From Muribaculum sp. (GTDB lineage: Bacteria; Bacteroidota; Bacteroidia; Bacteroidales; Muribaculaceae): 64,000 nt of DNA. Under the pieces are notes generated by a model that worked only from the letters and a program-made list of their open reading frames with translations, ran no database searches and was not told where the DNA came from. Shown here one piece after another: positions 34,365 to 43,677 of the stretch. The position numbers were made by a program, and so were the translations under genes. The stretch is taken from assembly GCA_009775095.1 (NCBI GenBank), contig VSOZ01000021.1, positions 1-64,000 of the forward strand, given 5' to 3'. Each line of letters begins with the position of its first letter. The stretch's first letter is position 1.

Positions 34365-34727
34365 TTATTTTGCGGCTTTAGCCTTGTTAAGTTCTTTTTG
34401 TTTTGCGGGAAGAGCCTCGTTCATCTGTTTTACGATGTCGTTCATCCCTTCTTTAAAGTCTTTTATCAGTTTTCCGTATGCTTTGCGGAAGTATTTCTCA
34501 CGGGCTACTTTATACTGGTGGCGGTTGTCGAAACTCTTCGCGCTCTTGTCAAATGCAAACGATACCTTTTCAATTGATGCGCACTGCAAGTCGGCGATAT
34601 TGAAAATTATATCGGCCATCTTGGCGCGGTCCACTCCTTCAACAAAATTTCGGGTTATTATACATTCACCGGCCATATTGCCGCATGCGGCTTTTATAGC
34701 TCTTTTGAGGTCACGTTTATTTGCCAT
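34365..34727 (-). CDS. Conserved hypothetical helical protein
   Basis: A 120-residue basic, helical, soluble protein with a conserved-looking start (MANKRDLKRAIKAACGNMAGE) and a lysine/alanine-rich C-terminus. I do not recognise a defined family. It is probably the first gene of a minus-strand unit with the acyltransferase (20 bases away) and nitrilase. The ATG at 34727 is chosen over the more distal 34754. Confidence 0.7.
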   Translation of the reverse strand: MANKRDLKRAIKAACGNMAGECIITRNFVEGVDRAKMADIIFNIADLQCASIEKVSFAFDKSAKSFDNRHQYKVAREKYFRKAYGKLIKDFKEGMNDIVKQMNEALPAKQKELNKAKAAK

Positions 34728-34821
34728 AATAATAGGTTTGAAATGTTTATTCACTGCGAATATAACAAATAAAACCCAAAGATAGGGCAGTATGGAGCAA
34801 AAATTGTGTTGAAACTTTATT

Positions 34822-35304
34822 TTACAGACGGAAAACCACAGGAAGTATGCAATATACCGGAACAGGTGTACCTTCTATACGTCCGGCCTTCCATTGTGGC
34901 ATTGAGTTCAGTACTCTTACCGCCTCTCGGTCAAGAGAGGGTTCCACACCACGGAGCACATTGATGTGTGTTATGCTTCCGTCGGGTTGTACTATGAACG
35001 AGCACAAGACGCGTCCGTGTATGCCTCGATTATATGCTTCGACAGGATAGCGTCGTGAGGAGTTTATATACTGGACAAGAGCGTTGTTGCCTCCGGGAAA
35101 CATCGGCTGTTCGTCTACGTCTACGCTTTCATATGCTTCGATTATTTCAAAAGAAAAGTCTTCATAAGAAGCGTCGATATCGGCTGTCATGGCTAAAGAT
35201 TGTGCGGTAGTGTGTGTGACAATGCGTATCTGAGCCGAGACCCCGACGCCCGTTGCCGAAAAAAGCAATAATGTGATAAAGAGTTTAATATTTATATATT
35301 TCAT
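34822..35304 (-). CDS. Secreted TonB C-terminal-domain protein
   Basis: A 160-residue protein: signal peptide (about residues 1-25, ending GVSAQ), a short linker, then a TonB C-terminal domain (PMFPGGNNALVQYINSSRRYP, GRVLCSFIVQPDGSI, AGRIEGTPVPVYCILPVVF). It lacks the long proline-rich segment of classical TonB and probably does not itself transduce energy; such small TonB-C proteins are common in Bacteroidetes. Start chosen at 35304, after GGAA. Single gene. Confidence 0.82.
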   Translation of the reverse strand: MKYINIKLFITLLLFSATGVGVSAQIRIVTHTTAQSLAMTADIDASYEDFSFEIIEAYESVDVDEQPMFPGGNNALVQYINSSRRYPVEAYNRGIHGRVLCSFIVQPDGSITHINVLRGVEPSLDREAVRVLNSMPQWKAGRIEGTPVPVYCILPVVFRL

Positions 35305-35328
35305 GATTTCCATAACTGAAATGTATCG

Positions 35329-35336
35329 CAAATATA
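35329..35336 (-). promoter_or_regulatory. Putative -7 element for the TonB-C gene
   Basis: Minus-strand TATATTTG, 24 bases before the ATG at 35304. Confidence 0.5.
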
Positions 35337-35491
35337 GGCGCGTAGAGCGATATATCCAAAATTGTATGCCCATTTTTGTAATAGTTTAGTTTGTTTCAGT
35401 TTTATTAGCAAAATTATTTAAATTATTTATTATCGTCATTGTGCAATATGGGTGTGAAAACTACGTTAACACTTACGTAAGTAAACTGATT

Positions 35492-36496
35492 ATGAAATTT
35501 CGTGTATGGATATGTGGGGCTTTTATGGCTGTAGCAGTTTTTTGTTGCTTGGCCGATGACGGTTCTACGGCTTACGACTTTCTTGAAGTCACTTCTTCAA
35601 GCCGTGTTTACGGGCTTGGCGGGGTAAACATATCATCGATAGACGACGATATAAACCTGATAGAGCAGAATCCGGCATTTCTCGGCCCGGAACTGGGCAA
35701 GCAGATCGGGGTAAACTATATGCGATATCTTGGCGACTCGGATTTTGCCGGTGTGCGCTACGGTATGGCTGCCGGTGAAAAGGCGGCATGGGCTGTCGCC
35801 GTTCAGTATTTTGGTTACGGTGAAATACGGGGAACGGATGAGACGGGTGCCGATACCGGCACATTCAACCCTAAGGATATTTATGTAGCCGGTACATTCG
35901 GTCATGATATAACTGACCGCCTTCGGGGCGGAATAACATTGAAAACCATATATTCTTCATATGAATCTTATACGGCTTTCGCTTTGGCTACCGATTTGGG
36001 CCTTAGCTACTTTGACTCTGACCGAGATATGTCGTTGTCGCTGGTTATAACAAATCTGGGCGGTCAGATAAAAAGGTTCAATGATGTTTATGACCGCCTG
36101 CCTATAGATGTAAGACTCGGTTGGACCCAAGGGCTCGGGCCATACCCCTTCCGCATATCGGTAACTGCGTGGAATCTTACAAAGTGGCATCTTCCATATA
36201 CCGACGCCGGCGACGGGAGTGCCGATGCGATACCGGAGGAAAAAGACTCTTTCGGCTCGAATTTATTGCGCCATCTTGTATTCGGAGCGGAGTTTATACC
36301 TGCCGATGCATTTTATTTAGGGCTCGGTTATAACTACAAGACCCGTACCGACATGAGTACTTATTCTCGTACATTTTTGTCGGGACTGTCCATGTGTGCC
36401 GGATTTAATGCCGACCGATTTTCGATAGGAGGAGCTATAGCCCAACCTCATTCCGGTGCCACGACATTCATGTTTAATTTACGTATGACTTTATAG
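35492..36496 (+). CDS. porQ: Type IX secretion protein PorQ
   Basis: A 334-residue outer-membrane beta-barrel protein of the PorV/PorQ family. Signal peptide at about residues 1-22; the mature start AYDFLEVTSSSRVYGLGGVN and the segment INLIEQNPAFLGPELG are characteristic of PorQ. PorQ belongs to the attachment complex that anchors cargo of the type IX secretion system to surface lipopolysaccharide. porQ is often linked to cmk and ispH in Bacteroidetes, and both follow here at 37.7-39.2 kb. Start at ATG 35492, not the earlier in-frame GTG, because it begins the signal peptide. It overlaps the convergent HAD gene by six bases. Confidence 0.85.
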   Translation: MKFRVWICGAFMAVAVFCCLADDGSTAYDFLEVTSSSRVYGLGGVNISSIDDDINLIEQNPAFLGPELGKQIGVNYMRYLGDSDFAGVRYGMAAGEKAAWAVAVQYFGYGEIRGTDETGADTGTFNPKDIYVAGTFGHDITDRLRGGITLKTIYSSYESYTAFALATDLGLSYFDSDRDMSLSLVITNLGGQIKRFNDVYDRLPIDVRLGWTQGLGPYPFRISVTAWNLTKWHLPYTDAGDGSADAIPEEKDSFGSNLLRHLVFGAEFIPADAFYLGLGYNYKTRTDMSTYSRTFLSGLSMCAGFNADRFSIGGAIAQPHSGATTFMFNLRMTL

Positions 36497-37129
36497 CAGC
36501 CCGTTTAGATCTTGCATAACGGCTATGTGGGGATAAGCTGTCAACTCATCGGCGGTTGTTACGCCGTTTAAAACGCCGGCAAAGTCAACACCCGCACGTT
36601 GGGCTGTCTCTGCATCGACGGTGCTGTCACCTATATAAAGGACTCTGCCTTTTTCTACATCAAGCCGTTTTATGGCAAGTTTTATACCTTCAGGTGAGGG
36701 TTTAGGATGCTCTACATCTTCGCCACCGATTATAATGTCTACAATGTTTCCATCTATATGGCGATCAAGACACTCTTTTATGCGGTAACGGTATTTTGTT
36801 GAGATTATACCGATTTTCGCACCTGATTTTTTTAATGTGGACAATACATTTATTGTCTCGGGAAACAATATGGTATTGTCGGTCATTATGCGGTCGGCTT
36901 CGGCCACATACTCCTTTTTTAGCCGTGCAAGAAATTCAGGGTCGTTACTGCTTGTAAATATACTGAACGACTCCTCAAGGGTCTTGCCTATGGTGCGTTT
37001 TATATCATCGTCGCTGACCGAAGTATAGCCGTGACGGTTAAGTACATTGCGGTAGCACTTTACTATGCCGCGTGACGAATCTGCAAGTGTATAATCAAAG
37101 TCAAAAAGATATACTTTGTAATTCTTCAT
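36491..37129 (-). CDS. HAD-superfamily phosphatase (phosphoglycolate phosphatase-like)
   Basis: A 212-residue HAD-IA hydrolase. Motif I is LFDFDYTLADSS (nucleophile and acid aspartates), motif II GIISTK, motif III lysine in HPKPSPEGIKLA and motif IV YIGDSTVDAETA. A helical cap lies at about residues 17-80. Enzymes of this type dephosphorylate 2-phosphoglycolate or related small phosphates; the exact substrate is unknown. Single gene. Confidence 0.9.
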   Translation of the reverse strand: MKNYKVYLFDFDYTLADSSRGIVKCYRNVLNRHGYTSVSDDDIKRTIGKTLEESFSIFTSSNDPEFLARLKKEYVAEADRIMTDNTILFPETINVLSTLKKSGAKIGIISTKYRYRIKECLDRHIDGNIVDIIIGGEDVEHPKPSPEGIKLAIKRLDVEKGRVLYIGDSTVDAETAQRAGVDFAGVLNGVTTADELTAYPHIAVMQDLNGLL

Positions 37130-37204
37130 AAATAATTTCGGTTTTGTGTCGCAAATTTAGCGAAACGCCATGTAACTTCCGCAAATATCGAATAAAAATC
37201 AAAT

Positions 37205-37447
37205 TCAGCCCAATCCTATGGATATTCCTATGCCGGTAAAGGCAAAGCCCGTTATCATTATAAGCATCCATATCTTTATCAATCGTCTCATTTTGGGATC
37301 CGGCGGTCCTTGATAGAAGGCGTTTAGCTGAAATCGCTGCCACCATTGTCCTTTGGAGGAGTGATAACCCTTTACGGCGACAAAAAATTCGTAAACGGCT
37401 CCTATTAGCATTATGCCAAGTCCGATATAAATAAATGTATTAGCCAT
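37205..37447 (-). CDS. Small two-helix membrane protein
   Basis: An 80-residue protein with two predicted membrane helices (about residues 4-27 and 58-79) and a basic loop between (GQWWQRFQLNAFYQGPPDPKM). I do not recognise a family. It lies 75 bases before the HAD gene on the same strand. The 217 bases between it and cmk hold only a promoter candidate and a G-rich stretch. Confidence 0.6.
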   Translation of the reverse strand: MANTFIYIGLGIMLIGAVYEFFVAVKGYHSSKGQWWQRFQLNAFYQGPPDPKMRRLIKIWMLIMITGFAFTGIGISIGLG

Positions 37448-37634
37448 AACCGAAGCATTATATTATACATAACTTTAGTGCGGTGAGTAAGTTCATTGTT
37501 CAGTACGGTCTTTATAGATTAAAATAAGTTGTAATGGGGGAGGGGGGAGCCTGTAGAGCCGTAATATTCGTATCTGTGAAGTCGTGGAGTGAAACTTTCA
37601 GGCCGATTTAGTGGCGAGATTGATAAATTCTAAG

Positions 37635-37642
37635 TAACTTTG
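37635..37642 (+). promoter_or_regulatory. Putative -7 element for cmk-ispH operon
   Basis: TAACTTTG matches TAnnTTTG, 22 bases before the cmk ATG. Confidence 0.5.
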
Positions 37643-37664
37643 ACTTTGTCTTACTATTTAAATT

Positions 37665-38366
37665 ATGTCGGAAGAAAAGAAAATCATAATTGCCATTGAC
37701 GGTTATTCGTCATCAGGCAAGAGTTCGATGGCTCGTGCACTCGCTTCGGCTATCGGGTACCGTTATATAGATTCCGGCGCCATGTATCGCGCCGTCACTT
37801 TATGGGGAATGCGTCATGGTGTGGTCGATAACGGAAATGTTGACTCCGAGGCTCTTGTAAGTGCGCTTCCCGGTATTACAATCGATTTTAAGCCGATGCC
37901 TGACGGCAAACAGCGCACAATGCTGAACGGCGAGGATGTGGAGGATGAAATAAGACGACTTAATGTCTCCAATAATGTGTCGCAGGTTGCCGCAATACCT
38001 GAAGTGCGTCATCGTCTTGTAGCGATGCAGCAGGCGCTTGGTGCAGGCAAGGGGATAGTTATGGATGGCCGAGATATAGGTACTACCGTCTTTCCCGCCG
38101 CAGAGATGAAGGTGTTTGTTGACGCTTCGGCACAGACACGTGCCCAACGTCGGTTCAACGAACTTGTGGAGAAAGGGGTGCCGGCCACTTACGAGGAGGT
38201 GCTTGCCAATGTTGTCCATCGCGACCATATAGATGAAACCCGCGAAGAGAGTCCGTTACGTAGAGCAGACGATGCTGTGTCGCTTGATAACTCACATATG
38301 ACCATTGAGGAACAAAACGCTTGGTTGCTCGACATGTATAATAAAAGGCTGGCCGATGCGCATTGA
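37665..38366 (+). CDS. cmk: Cytidylate kinase
   Basis: A 233-residue (d)CMP kinase. The P-loop is IAIDGYSSSGKSSMARAL; YRYIDSGAMYRAVTLW and IVMDGRDIGTTVFP are further signatures, and R..RDxxDxxRxxSPL (HRDHIDETREESPLRRADDA) closes the lid. It supplies CDP/dCDP for nucleic acid and lipid synthesis. It is the first gene of an operon with ispH, an exonuclease and a lipoprotein; it overlaps ispH by 11 bases. Confidence 0.96.
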   Translation: MSEEKKIIIAIDGYSSSGKSSMARALASAIGYRYIDSGAMYRAVTLWGMRHGVVDNGNVDSEALVSALPGITIDFKPMPDGKQRTMLNGEDVEDEIRRLNVSNNVSQVAAIPEVRHRLVAMQQALGAGKGIVMDGRDIGTTVFPAAEMKVFVDASAQTRAQRRFNELVEKGVPATYEEVLANVVHRDHIDETREESPLRRADDAVSLDNSHMTIEEQNAWLLDMYNKRLADAH

Positions 38367-39219
38367 GATAGATGATGCCTCGGGTTTCTGCAACGGAGTC
38401 GTTTCGGCCATATGCAAGGCAGAGGCCGAGCTCGACAACAGTGGACGTCTTTATTGTTTGGGCGATATAGTGCACAACAGTGATGAAGTGGAGCGTTTGC
38501 GCAAACGCGGTCTTATAACGATCACGCATGACGACTTGTCGCGACTCCATGACGTAAAGGTGTTGCTACGCGCTCACGGGGAGCCCCCGCAGACATATGA
38601 GACGGCAAATGCCAACGGCATAGAGGTTATTGATGCCACATGTCCTGTCGTGCTGCACCTGCAGAAGCGTATCAAGAAGTCGTATGACGAGCGTAAGCCC
38701 GACGAGCAGATTGTCATATACGGCAAACTCGGTCATGCCGAGGTGAACGGCCTTGTGGGGCAGACCGACGGCAATGCCATTGTGGTTGAGGATATCGACG
38801 GATTGTCGCAGCTCGATTACAGTCGCGACATCGTGCTTTACTCGCAGACCACCAAGTCATTGCACGGTCTGTCGGAGATGATTGCGGAGATTGAACGCCG
38901 CAAGTTGCCCGACACGACATTTCGTTATTACGATACTATCTGCCGTCAGGTAGCGAACCGTGTGCCACGGTTACGGTGTTTCGCATCCGAGCATGACCTT
39001 ATACTTTTTGTCAGTGGAAAGAAAAGCAGCAACGGCAAGATACTTTACGGCGAGTGCAAGGAGGTGAACCCGCGTACTCATCTTGTGTCCAATCCCGATG
39101 AGATAGACCCGTCATGGTTGTGCGATGTAAAGAGTGTGGGCATATGCGGTGCCACTTCTACCCCTCGTTGGCTTATGGAAGAGGTGCGTGACAGGTTGAT
39201 ACATATGACTGAAGAATGA
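38356..39219 (+). CDS. ispH: 4-hydroxy-3-methylbut-2-enyl diphosphate reductase
   Basis: A 287-residue iron-sulfur enzyme, last step of the MEP isoprenoid pathway. The three cluster cysteines are visible in GFCNGV (about residue 13), DATCPVV (about 96) and DTICRQVANR (about 200). VKVLLRAHGEPP and the glutamate/histidine motifs of the active site are present. I use ATG 38356, within the end of cmk, because the earlier in-frame start lies deep in cmk. ispE and a prenyl synthase of the same pathway lie elsewhere in the window. Confidence 0.95.
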   Translation: MRIEIDDASGFCNGVVSAICKAEAELDNSGRLYCLGDIVHNSDEVERLRKRGLITITHDDLSRLHDVKVLLRAHGEPPQTYETANANGIEVIDATCPVVLHLQKRIKKSYDERKPDEQIVIYGKLGHAEVNGLVGQTDGNAIVVEDIDGLSQLDYSRDIVLYSQTTKSLHGLSEMIAEIERRKLPDTTFRYYDTICRQVANRVPRLRCFASEHDLILFVSGKKSSNGKILYGECKEVNPRTHLVSNPDEIDPSWLCDVKSVGICGATSTPRWLMEEVRDRLIHMTEE

Positions 39220-39740
39220 ATGATTTTGTAGCCATAGATGTCGAGACCGCCAACAATGCTCCGTCAAGCATATGTGCCATAGGCGCCGTGAAGGTGGCCG
39301 GCGGATGTATCGTTGACCGGTTTTATGAGCTTGTGAAACCCGAGCCGGAGTGGTACTACCGCTATTTTTCGGAAAGTGTTCACGGCATATATCCGGAGGA
39401 TACGGCTAATGCCTGTACGTTTGACCGCGTGTGGGAGCATATGGTGAGCCGTTTCGGATACGATATGTCGGATGGTCTGGAGCGGGTCGTGTTTGTGGCT
39501 CATAACAAGGCTTTCGACGAAAAATGTCTCCGTGCCGCTCATCGTGTATATGGTATGACATGGCCTGATAATACATTCTTATGTACATTGTCGGCTGCCA
39601 GATGCAAGATACCCCGTCAACTTCTGGGCCGATATTCGCTGCCTTACGTATGTGAATTTCTGGGTATACCATTTTATAATCACCATAACGCACTTGCCGA
39701 TGCTGAGGCATGTGCGAAAATAGCTATGACATTGTTATGA
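39216..39740 (+). CDS. DEDD-type 3'-5' exonuclease (DnaQ-like)
   Basis: A 174-residue exonuclease of the RNase T/polymerase III epsilon group. ExoI is FVAIDVETANN, ExoII FVAHNKAFDEKCL and ExoIII HNALADAEACAKIA, giving the DEDDh residues. No extra domain is present, so it is a stand-alone nuclease that may act in DNA repair or RNA trimming. Start overlaps the ispH stop (ATGA). Confidence 0.9.
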   Translation: MNDFVAIDVETANNAPSSICAIGAVKVAGGCIVDRFYELVKPEPEWYYRYFSESVHGIYPEDTANACTFDRVWEHMVSRFGYDMSDGLERVVFVAHNKAFDEKCLRAAHRVYGMTWPDNTFLCTLSAARCKIPRQLLGRYSLPYVCEFLGIPFYNHHNALADAEACAKIAMTLL

Positions 39741-40027
39741 ACAGATTGTTTTTTATTGTCGCATTGCTGCTCGTTACCGCCTGTTCCGGCAAAGAGGGAA
39801 AAATCAATAAAGCCGCACGTGCTTATGGCGAGGCCGATGCCCGCACCCTTATCGACGGCATATCCGACATGTCACAACTTGAAGTCGAGGGTTATATACT
39901 TGGCGTAAAAGCGACAGAATATGAATATATAGAAGAGGGACATGAAAAGGCTGCGCGCCTATATATAGAGGGTTTTGAAAATTATATAAGGGAGAATTGC
40001 GATTCTCTTGCCCGTGAGATTTTTTAA
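39737..40027 (+). CDS. Small lipoprotein
   Basis: A 96-residue protein with a lipoprotein signal (FFIVALLLVTACSG; Cys at about residue 16) and a short charged helical mature part. It starts in the exonuclease stop codon (ATGA) and precedes the prenyl synthase by 28 bases. I do not recognise a family. Confidence 0.7.
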   Translation: MNRLFFIVALLLVTACSGKEGKINKAARAYGEADARTLIDGISDMSQLEVEGYILGVKATEYEYIEEGHEKAARLYIEGFENYIRENCDSLAREIF

Positions 40028-40055
40028 TAAACGAATTAACTGACAATTGAATATT

Positions 40056-41030
40056 ATGAAACAAAAGAAAGATAGCAAAGATTACATTAAATATATAAAT
40101 GAGGCGCTTGACGCAATGCATTATCCTGATCAACCGCGCGGTCTGTATGATCCGATCAAATACACTATGCAGTGTGGCGGCAAGCGATTACGCCCTATGC
40201 TGCTTCTCGCAGTGGCCGATGTTCTCGGACTTAAGCCGGAACACGCCGTGAAGCAGGCTTTGGGCATAGAGATGTTTCATAACTTCACGTTGCTTCATGA
40301 CGATGTCATGGACCGGGCCGACATGAGGCGCGGCAATCCGACCGTGCACGTCAAGTGGAACGAGGCTACGGCCATATTGTCAGGTGACGCCATGCTTACT
40401 ATGGCATCGCAGCTTATGAGTGATTGCCCTGACGGCAAACTTAAGGAAGTTATGGCTATGTTTAACAAAACCGCAATGGAGATCTATGAAGGTCAGCAGT
40501 ATGACATGGACTTCGAGACGCGTGATGATGTCACCGTAGCCGAGTATATGGAGATGATACGGCTGAAGACATCCGTACTGCTCGGTTGCGCATGTGCCAT
40601 AGGTGCCATGTTGGCCCATGCCGATACTTCGGTAGTAAAGGCTTTTTATAACTACGGGCTTTCACTTGGTCTTGCATTTCAGCTTCAGGATGACCTGCTC
40701 GACACCTACGGCGATCCAAGTGTTTTCGGCAAAAAAATAGGGGGAGATATTCTTAATGACAAAAAGACATTTCTTCTGATAACGGCTCTTGAAAGAGCCG
40801 ATGCGTCGCAGCGCGGCGAGATTGAGTCGCTGTACGGACAGCGTTCTGATGAGAAGGTAGCGCGTGTAAAGGCTATATATGACAGCCTTAATGTAGGGGA
40901 TATATGTCGTAAACACATATCGGCATATATTGCCGATGCCATATCTCATCTTGATACTATTAACCTGTCGGGAGATGCGAGAGAGTTTTTTGTGGAGCTT
41001 GCAGAATCATCATCAGACAGGAAGTCATGA
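40056..41030 (+). CDS. Polyprenyl diphosphate synthase
   Basis: A 324-residue trans-prenyltransferase. The first aspartate-rich motif is LLHDDVMDRADMRRG and the second FQLQDDLLDTYGD; the GGKRLRPMLL motif and the K-T in the C-terminal NDKKTFLL are typical. It elongates isopentenyl diphosphate to geranyl, farnesyl or longer chains; chain length is not certain. Start at ATG 40056 rather than TTG 40047. It overlaps tatD by four bases. Confidence 0.92.
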   Translation: MKQKKDSKDYIKYINEALDAMHYPDQPRGLYDPIKYTMQCGGKRLRPMLLLAVADVLGLKPEHAVKQALGIEMFHNFTLLHDDVMDRADMRRGNPTVHVKWNEATAILSGDAMLTMASQLMSDCPDGKLKEVMAMFNKTAMEIYEGQQYDMDFETRDDVTVAEYMEMIRLKTSVLLGCACAIGAMLAHADTSVVKAFYNYGLSLGLAFQLQDDLLDTYGDPSVFGKKIGGDILNDKKTFLLITALERADASQRGEIESLYGQRSDEKVARVKAIYDSLNVGDICRKHISAYIADAISHLDTINLSGDAREFFVELAESSSDRKS

Positions 41031-41812
41031 TTATAGATACGCATACCCATCTTTATCTGCCTGAATTTGATAATCCGGATGCAGCTGTAGAGCGTGCTTT
41101 AGCGGCCGGAGTGGGGCATATGGTGTTGCCCAATGTCGACATGACAACCCTTGAGCCGATGTTGGCACTTCACAACCGTCATCGCGATTGTACGTCCGTG
41201 GCCATGGGGCTTCATCCTACCGAAGTCGGTCCGGAATGGGAAGCCGATCTGCAGCATATCGAACGTCTTATCAATGAGCGCGACGATTATGTGGCGGTAG
41301 GGGAGATAGGTGTAGATCTATATTGGGATACCACTCACCGGAAAGAGCAGCGCTCGGCATTTGCCGCGCAGGTGGACATGGCTTTGCGTCACGGGCTTCC
41401 GCTTATCATACATTGCCGCGAAGGACTTGATGATATTCTTGATGTGTTTTCTTCGTTTTCAAAATTGCCCGAAGCAGTGTTTCACAGTTTTGGCGGAGAC
41501 GAGGCAGATGTTGACCGAATAAGACGTTATGGCGATTTTTATTTCGGCATCAACGGCATCGTCACCTTCAAGAATTCACGTCTGCGCGAGGTGATACCCT
41601 CAATAGGGCTTGACCGTATACTTCTGGAGACTGACGCACCATACCTCGCTCCCGTACCTCACAGAGGGAAACGAAACGAGTCAGCCTATATTGTTCATAC
41701 GGCTGCTTATGTCGCTGATATCGCAGGTGTGTCGGTGGATGAAATTGCCGGGATTACTGAACGCAATGCCCGGCAATTGTTTAATATCCCCATTGTTGAT
41801 CAAAACGCGTAG
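41027..41812 (+). CDS. TatD-family metal-dependent hydrolase
   Basis: A 261-residue TIM-barrel metal hydrolase. Metal ligands are in IDTHTHLY, VGEIGVDLYWD, LIIHCREG, VFHSFGG and LLETDAPYLAP. TatD proteins act as DNase/exonuclease in DNA repair; YcfH-type paralogs may have other substrates. It is coupled to the prenyl synthase, and its end overlaps a convergent beta-barrel gene by 13 bases. Confidence 0.92.
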   Translation: MIIDTHTHLYLPEFDNPDAAVERALAAGVGHMVLPNVDMTTLEPMLALHNRHRDCTSVAMGLHPTEVGPEWEADLQHIERLINERDDYVAVGEIGVDLYWDTTHRKEQRSAFAAQVDMALRHGLPLIIHCREGLDDILDVFSSFSKLPEAVFHSFGGDEADVDRIRRYGDFYFGINGIVTFKNSRLREVIPSIGLDRILLETDAPYLAPVPHRGKRNESAYIVHTAAYVADIAGVSVDEIAGITERNARQLFNIPIVDQNA

Positions 41813-42345
41813 TAAAAGCCGAATGACAGGGCGGTACTGCTGAAGTCGACGCCGAAACCTCTGTCGCCCAAAGCACTCTCGGCGTATTTTGAGTGACGAT
41901 AACCTATGAAGCCGAGGCCTGCCGCAAACCATGCTCTGTCTGTGATTCTTACAGATATGCCCGGTTTCAGTCCCACTTCAAGACCGAAAGCATTGCCCGA
42001 CCGGCCTTTTATATGCTCGTTGGCGAAACCTACCGTGCCGTCCATATACAGGCTCAGTATACCGTGAGTGAAGTATACGTAACGAAGATAAGGATTAAGA
42101 GTCAGTGCATGAGCGCTGACACCCTCTTCACGGTTGAGCTTGAATCCTGCGTTCAAACCGATAAGCCATCTTTCGCTTAGCCCATGATTTGCGTCAAAAG
42201 CGATTGAGAATGTGGTGTGGTCATCCTTGTAATTTCTCCAATAAGATGCCGATCCACCGATGGTTACAACTTGTGCGTCGGCTATTGCCGGTGTAAGTAC
42301 GCTGATAATGGCAATCACAACGCTAAGTAAAAGTTTTCTTTTCAT
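41800..42345 (-). CDS. Outer membrane beta-barrel protein
   Basis: A 181-residue exported protein: signal peptide (about residues 1-24, ending ADAQ), then amphipathic beta strands with a small barrel layout and a C-terminal strand ending FYYAF, the aromatic end recognised by the Bam machinery. No specific family beyond outer-membrane beta-barrel. Single-gene unit. Confidence 0.75.
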   Translation of the reverse strand: MKRKLLLSVVIAIISVLTPAIADAQVVTIGGSASYWRNYKDDHTTFSIAFDANHGLSERWLIGLNAGFKLNREEGVSAHALTLNPYLRYVYFTHGILSLYMDGTVGFANEHIKGRSGNAFGLEVGLKPGISVRITDRAWFAAGLGFIGYRHSKYAESALGDRGFGVDFSSTALSFGFYYAF

Positions 42346-42420
42346 GATAAAATGTATTATTAAATTTGAGTGTGTCGTGCGTTGATATTTGCCGTGTGTA
42401 TTTCATGAAACGAATTAACG

Positions 42421-42468
42421 AAAAATAAGACATATGGGCTGACGGCATTTTGCCGACCGCCCATATGT
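42421..42468 (-). terminator. Terminator of grpE-dnaJ operon
   Basis: Long hairpin: ACATATGGGC (42430-42439) with GCCCATATGT (42459-42468) and an inner CGGCA/TGCCG stem (42443-42447, 42451-42455). Transcribed from the minus strand it is followed by TCTTATTTTT. Confidence 0.85.
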
Positions 42469-42484
42469 AGGTCATGCCGTATAT

Positions 42485-43660
42485 TTATTCAAATATGTGC
42501 CGCAAGCGGCTGAATATACGTTTTTTGACGGAATCGTCGGCTTTGGTATTGGGCGAATTTCTCAACGACTCTATAGCTTCTTTCTCTTTGTCGTTAAGAT
42601 TCTCCGGGATGTATACCATTATATTTACAAGCTCATCGCCCGTGCCGTAGCCGTCGGTCGAGGGCAATCCTTTTCCGCGTAGTCGCAACACTTTCCCCGG
42701 CTGTGTGCCGGCCGGTATCTTGACACGGGCGCGTCCGTTGACGGTCGGTATCTCTACCGAGCCACCGAGCGCGGCTGTAGGTATGTCGAGCATAAGGTTG
42801 TATATAAGGTCGTTGCCGTCTCTTATCAATTCAGGATCAGGTATCTCCTCGACTACGACAAGCAGGTCGCCGTTTATGCCGCTTTTGCGTGCTGCATTTC
42901 CTTTGCCTTTGAGCGACAGGGTCATACCGTCGGAAACACCTGCGGGTATAGTAAATTCAACGACCTCTTCCTGCTTCACAATGCCCTCTCCGTTACAGAA
43001 CTGGCACTTTTGTGTTATAGTCTTGCCCTCGCCGTTGCAGTCAGGACATGTGGCGGTAGACTGCATCGGACCGAGGAATGTCTGTTGCACATGTTCGATT
43101 ACGCCCGAGCCGTGACATCGTGCACAAGTATTGAATGCTGTGCCGTCTTTTGCGCCTGTTCCGGCACAGTGCTGACATTGCACGAAGCGGGGTATCTTCA
43201 ATTTTTTGGTTACGCCTTCTGCAATCTCCTTTAGTGTCAGTTTTACTTTTATGCGCAGATCGCTTCCTTTGGGCTGGCGACGACGGCGTGCCGAGCCTCC
43301 GGCTGCCGATCCGAAACCACCGAAGCCGCCGAAGCTTCCTCCACCGAAAATATCGCCGAATTGTGAGAATATATCTTCCATCGACATGCCGCCGGCATGG
43401 AAGCCACCTCCGGCACCGCCTCCGAAACCTGACGGACCCATATTATGGCCCCATTGGTCATACTTGGCCCTTTTGTCCGCGTCGCTAAGCACGTCGTAGG
43501 CTTCAGCCGCCTCTTTGAATTTCTCTTCAGCCGCTTTGTCTCCGGGATTTTTATCGGGGTGATACTTCAGTGCAAGTTTTCGATAAGCCTTTTTAAGCTC
43601 ATCGGCGGTTGCCGTTTTGGGAACACCCAGTACTTCGTAATAGTCTCTTTTGTTGTCCAT
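42485..43660 (-). CDS. dnaJ: Chaperone DnaJ
   Basis: A 391-residue type I J-protein. The J domain with HPD motif (YHPDKNPGD) is at residues 5-70, followed by a Gly/Phe-rich linker (about 75-125). The four zinc-binding CxxCxGxG repeats run through about residues 158-225 (CQHCAGTG, CARCHGSG, CPDCNGEG, CQFCNGEG), then two C-terminal substrate-binding barrels. It delivers clients to DnaK and stimulates its ATPase. It follows grpE by 17 bases; dnaK is not in the window. Confidence 0.97.
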   Translation of the reverse strand: MDNKRDYYEVLGVPKTATADELKKAYRKLALKYHPDKNPGDKAAEEKFKEAAEAYDVLSDADKRAKYDQWGHNMGPSGFGGGAGGGFHAGGMSMEDIFSQFGDIFGGGSFGGFGGFGSAAGGSARRRRQPKGSDLRIKVKLTLKEIAEGVTKKLKIPRFVQCQHCAGTGAKDGTAFNTCARCHGSGVIEHVQQTFLGPMQSTATCPDCNGEGKTITQKCQFCNGEGIVKQEEVVEFTIPAGVSDGMTLSLKGKGNAARKSGINGDLLVVVEEIPDPELIRDGNDLIYNLMLDIPTAALGGSVEIPTVNGRARVKIPAGTQPGKVLRLRGKGLPSTDGYGTGDELVNIMVYIPENLNDKEKEAIESLRNSPNTKADDSVKKRIFSRLRHIFE

Positions 43661-43677
43661 TGTTGCGTGTTGCTTAA

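Noticed and set aside
37500..37600. G-rich stretch before cmk as an RNA gene
   Set aside because: No convincing cloverleaf or conserved structure was found; it is only a short G run with surrounding AT-rich DNA.
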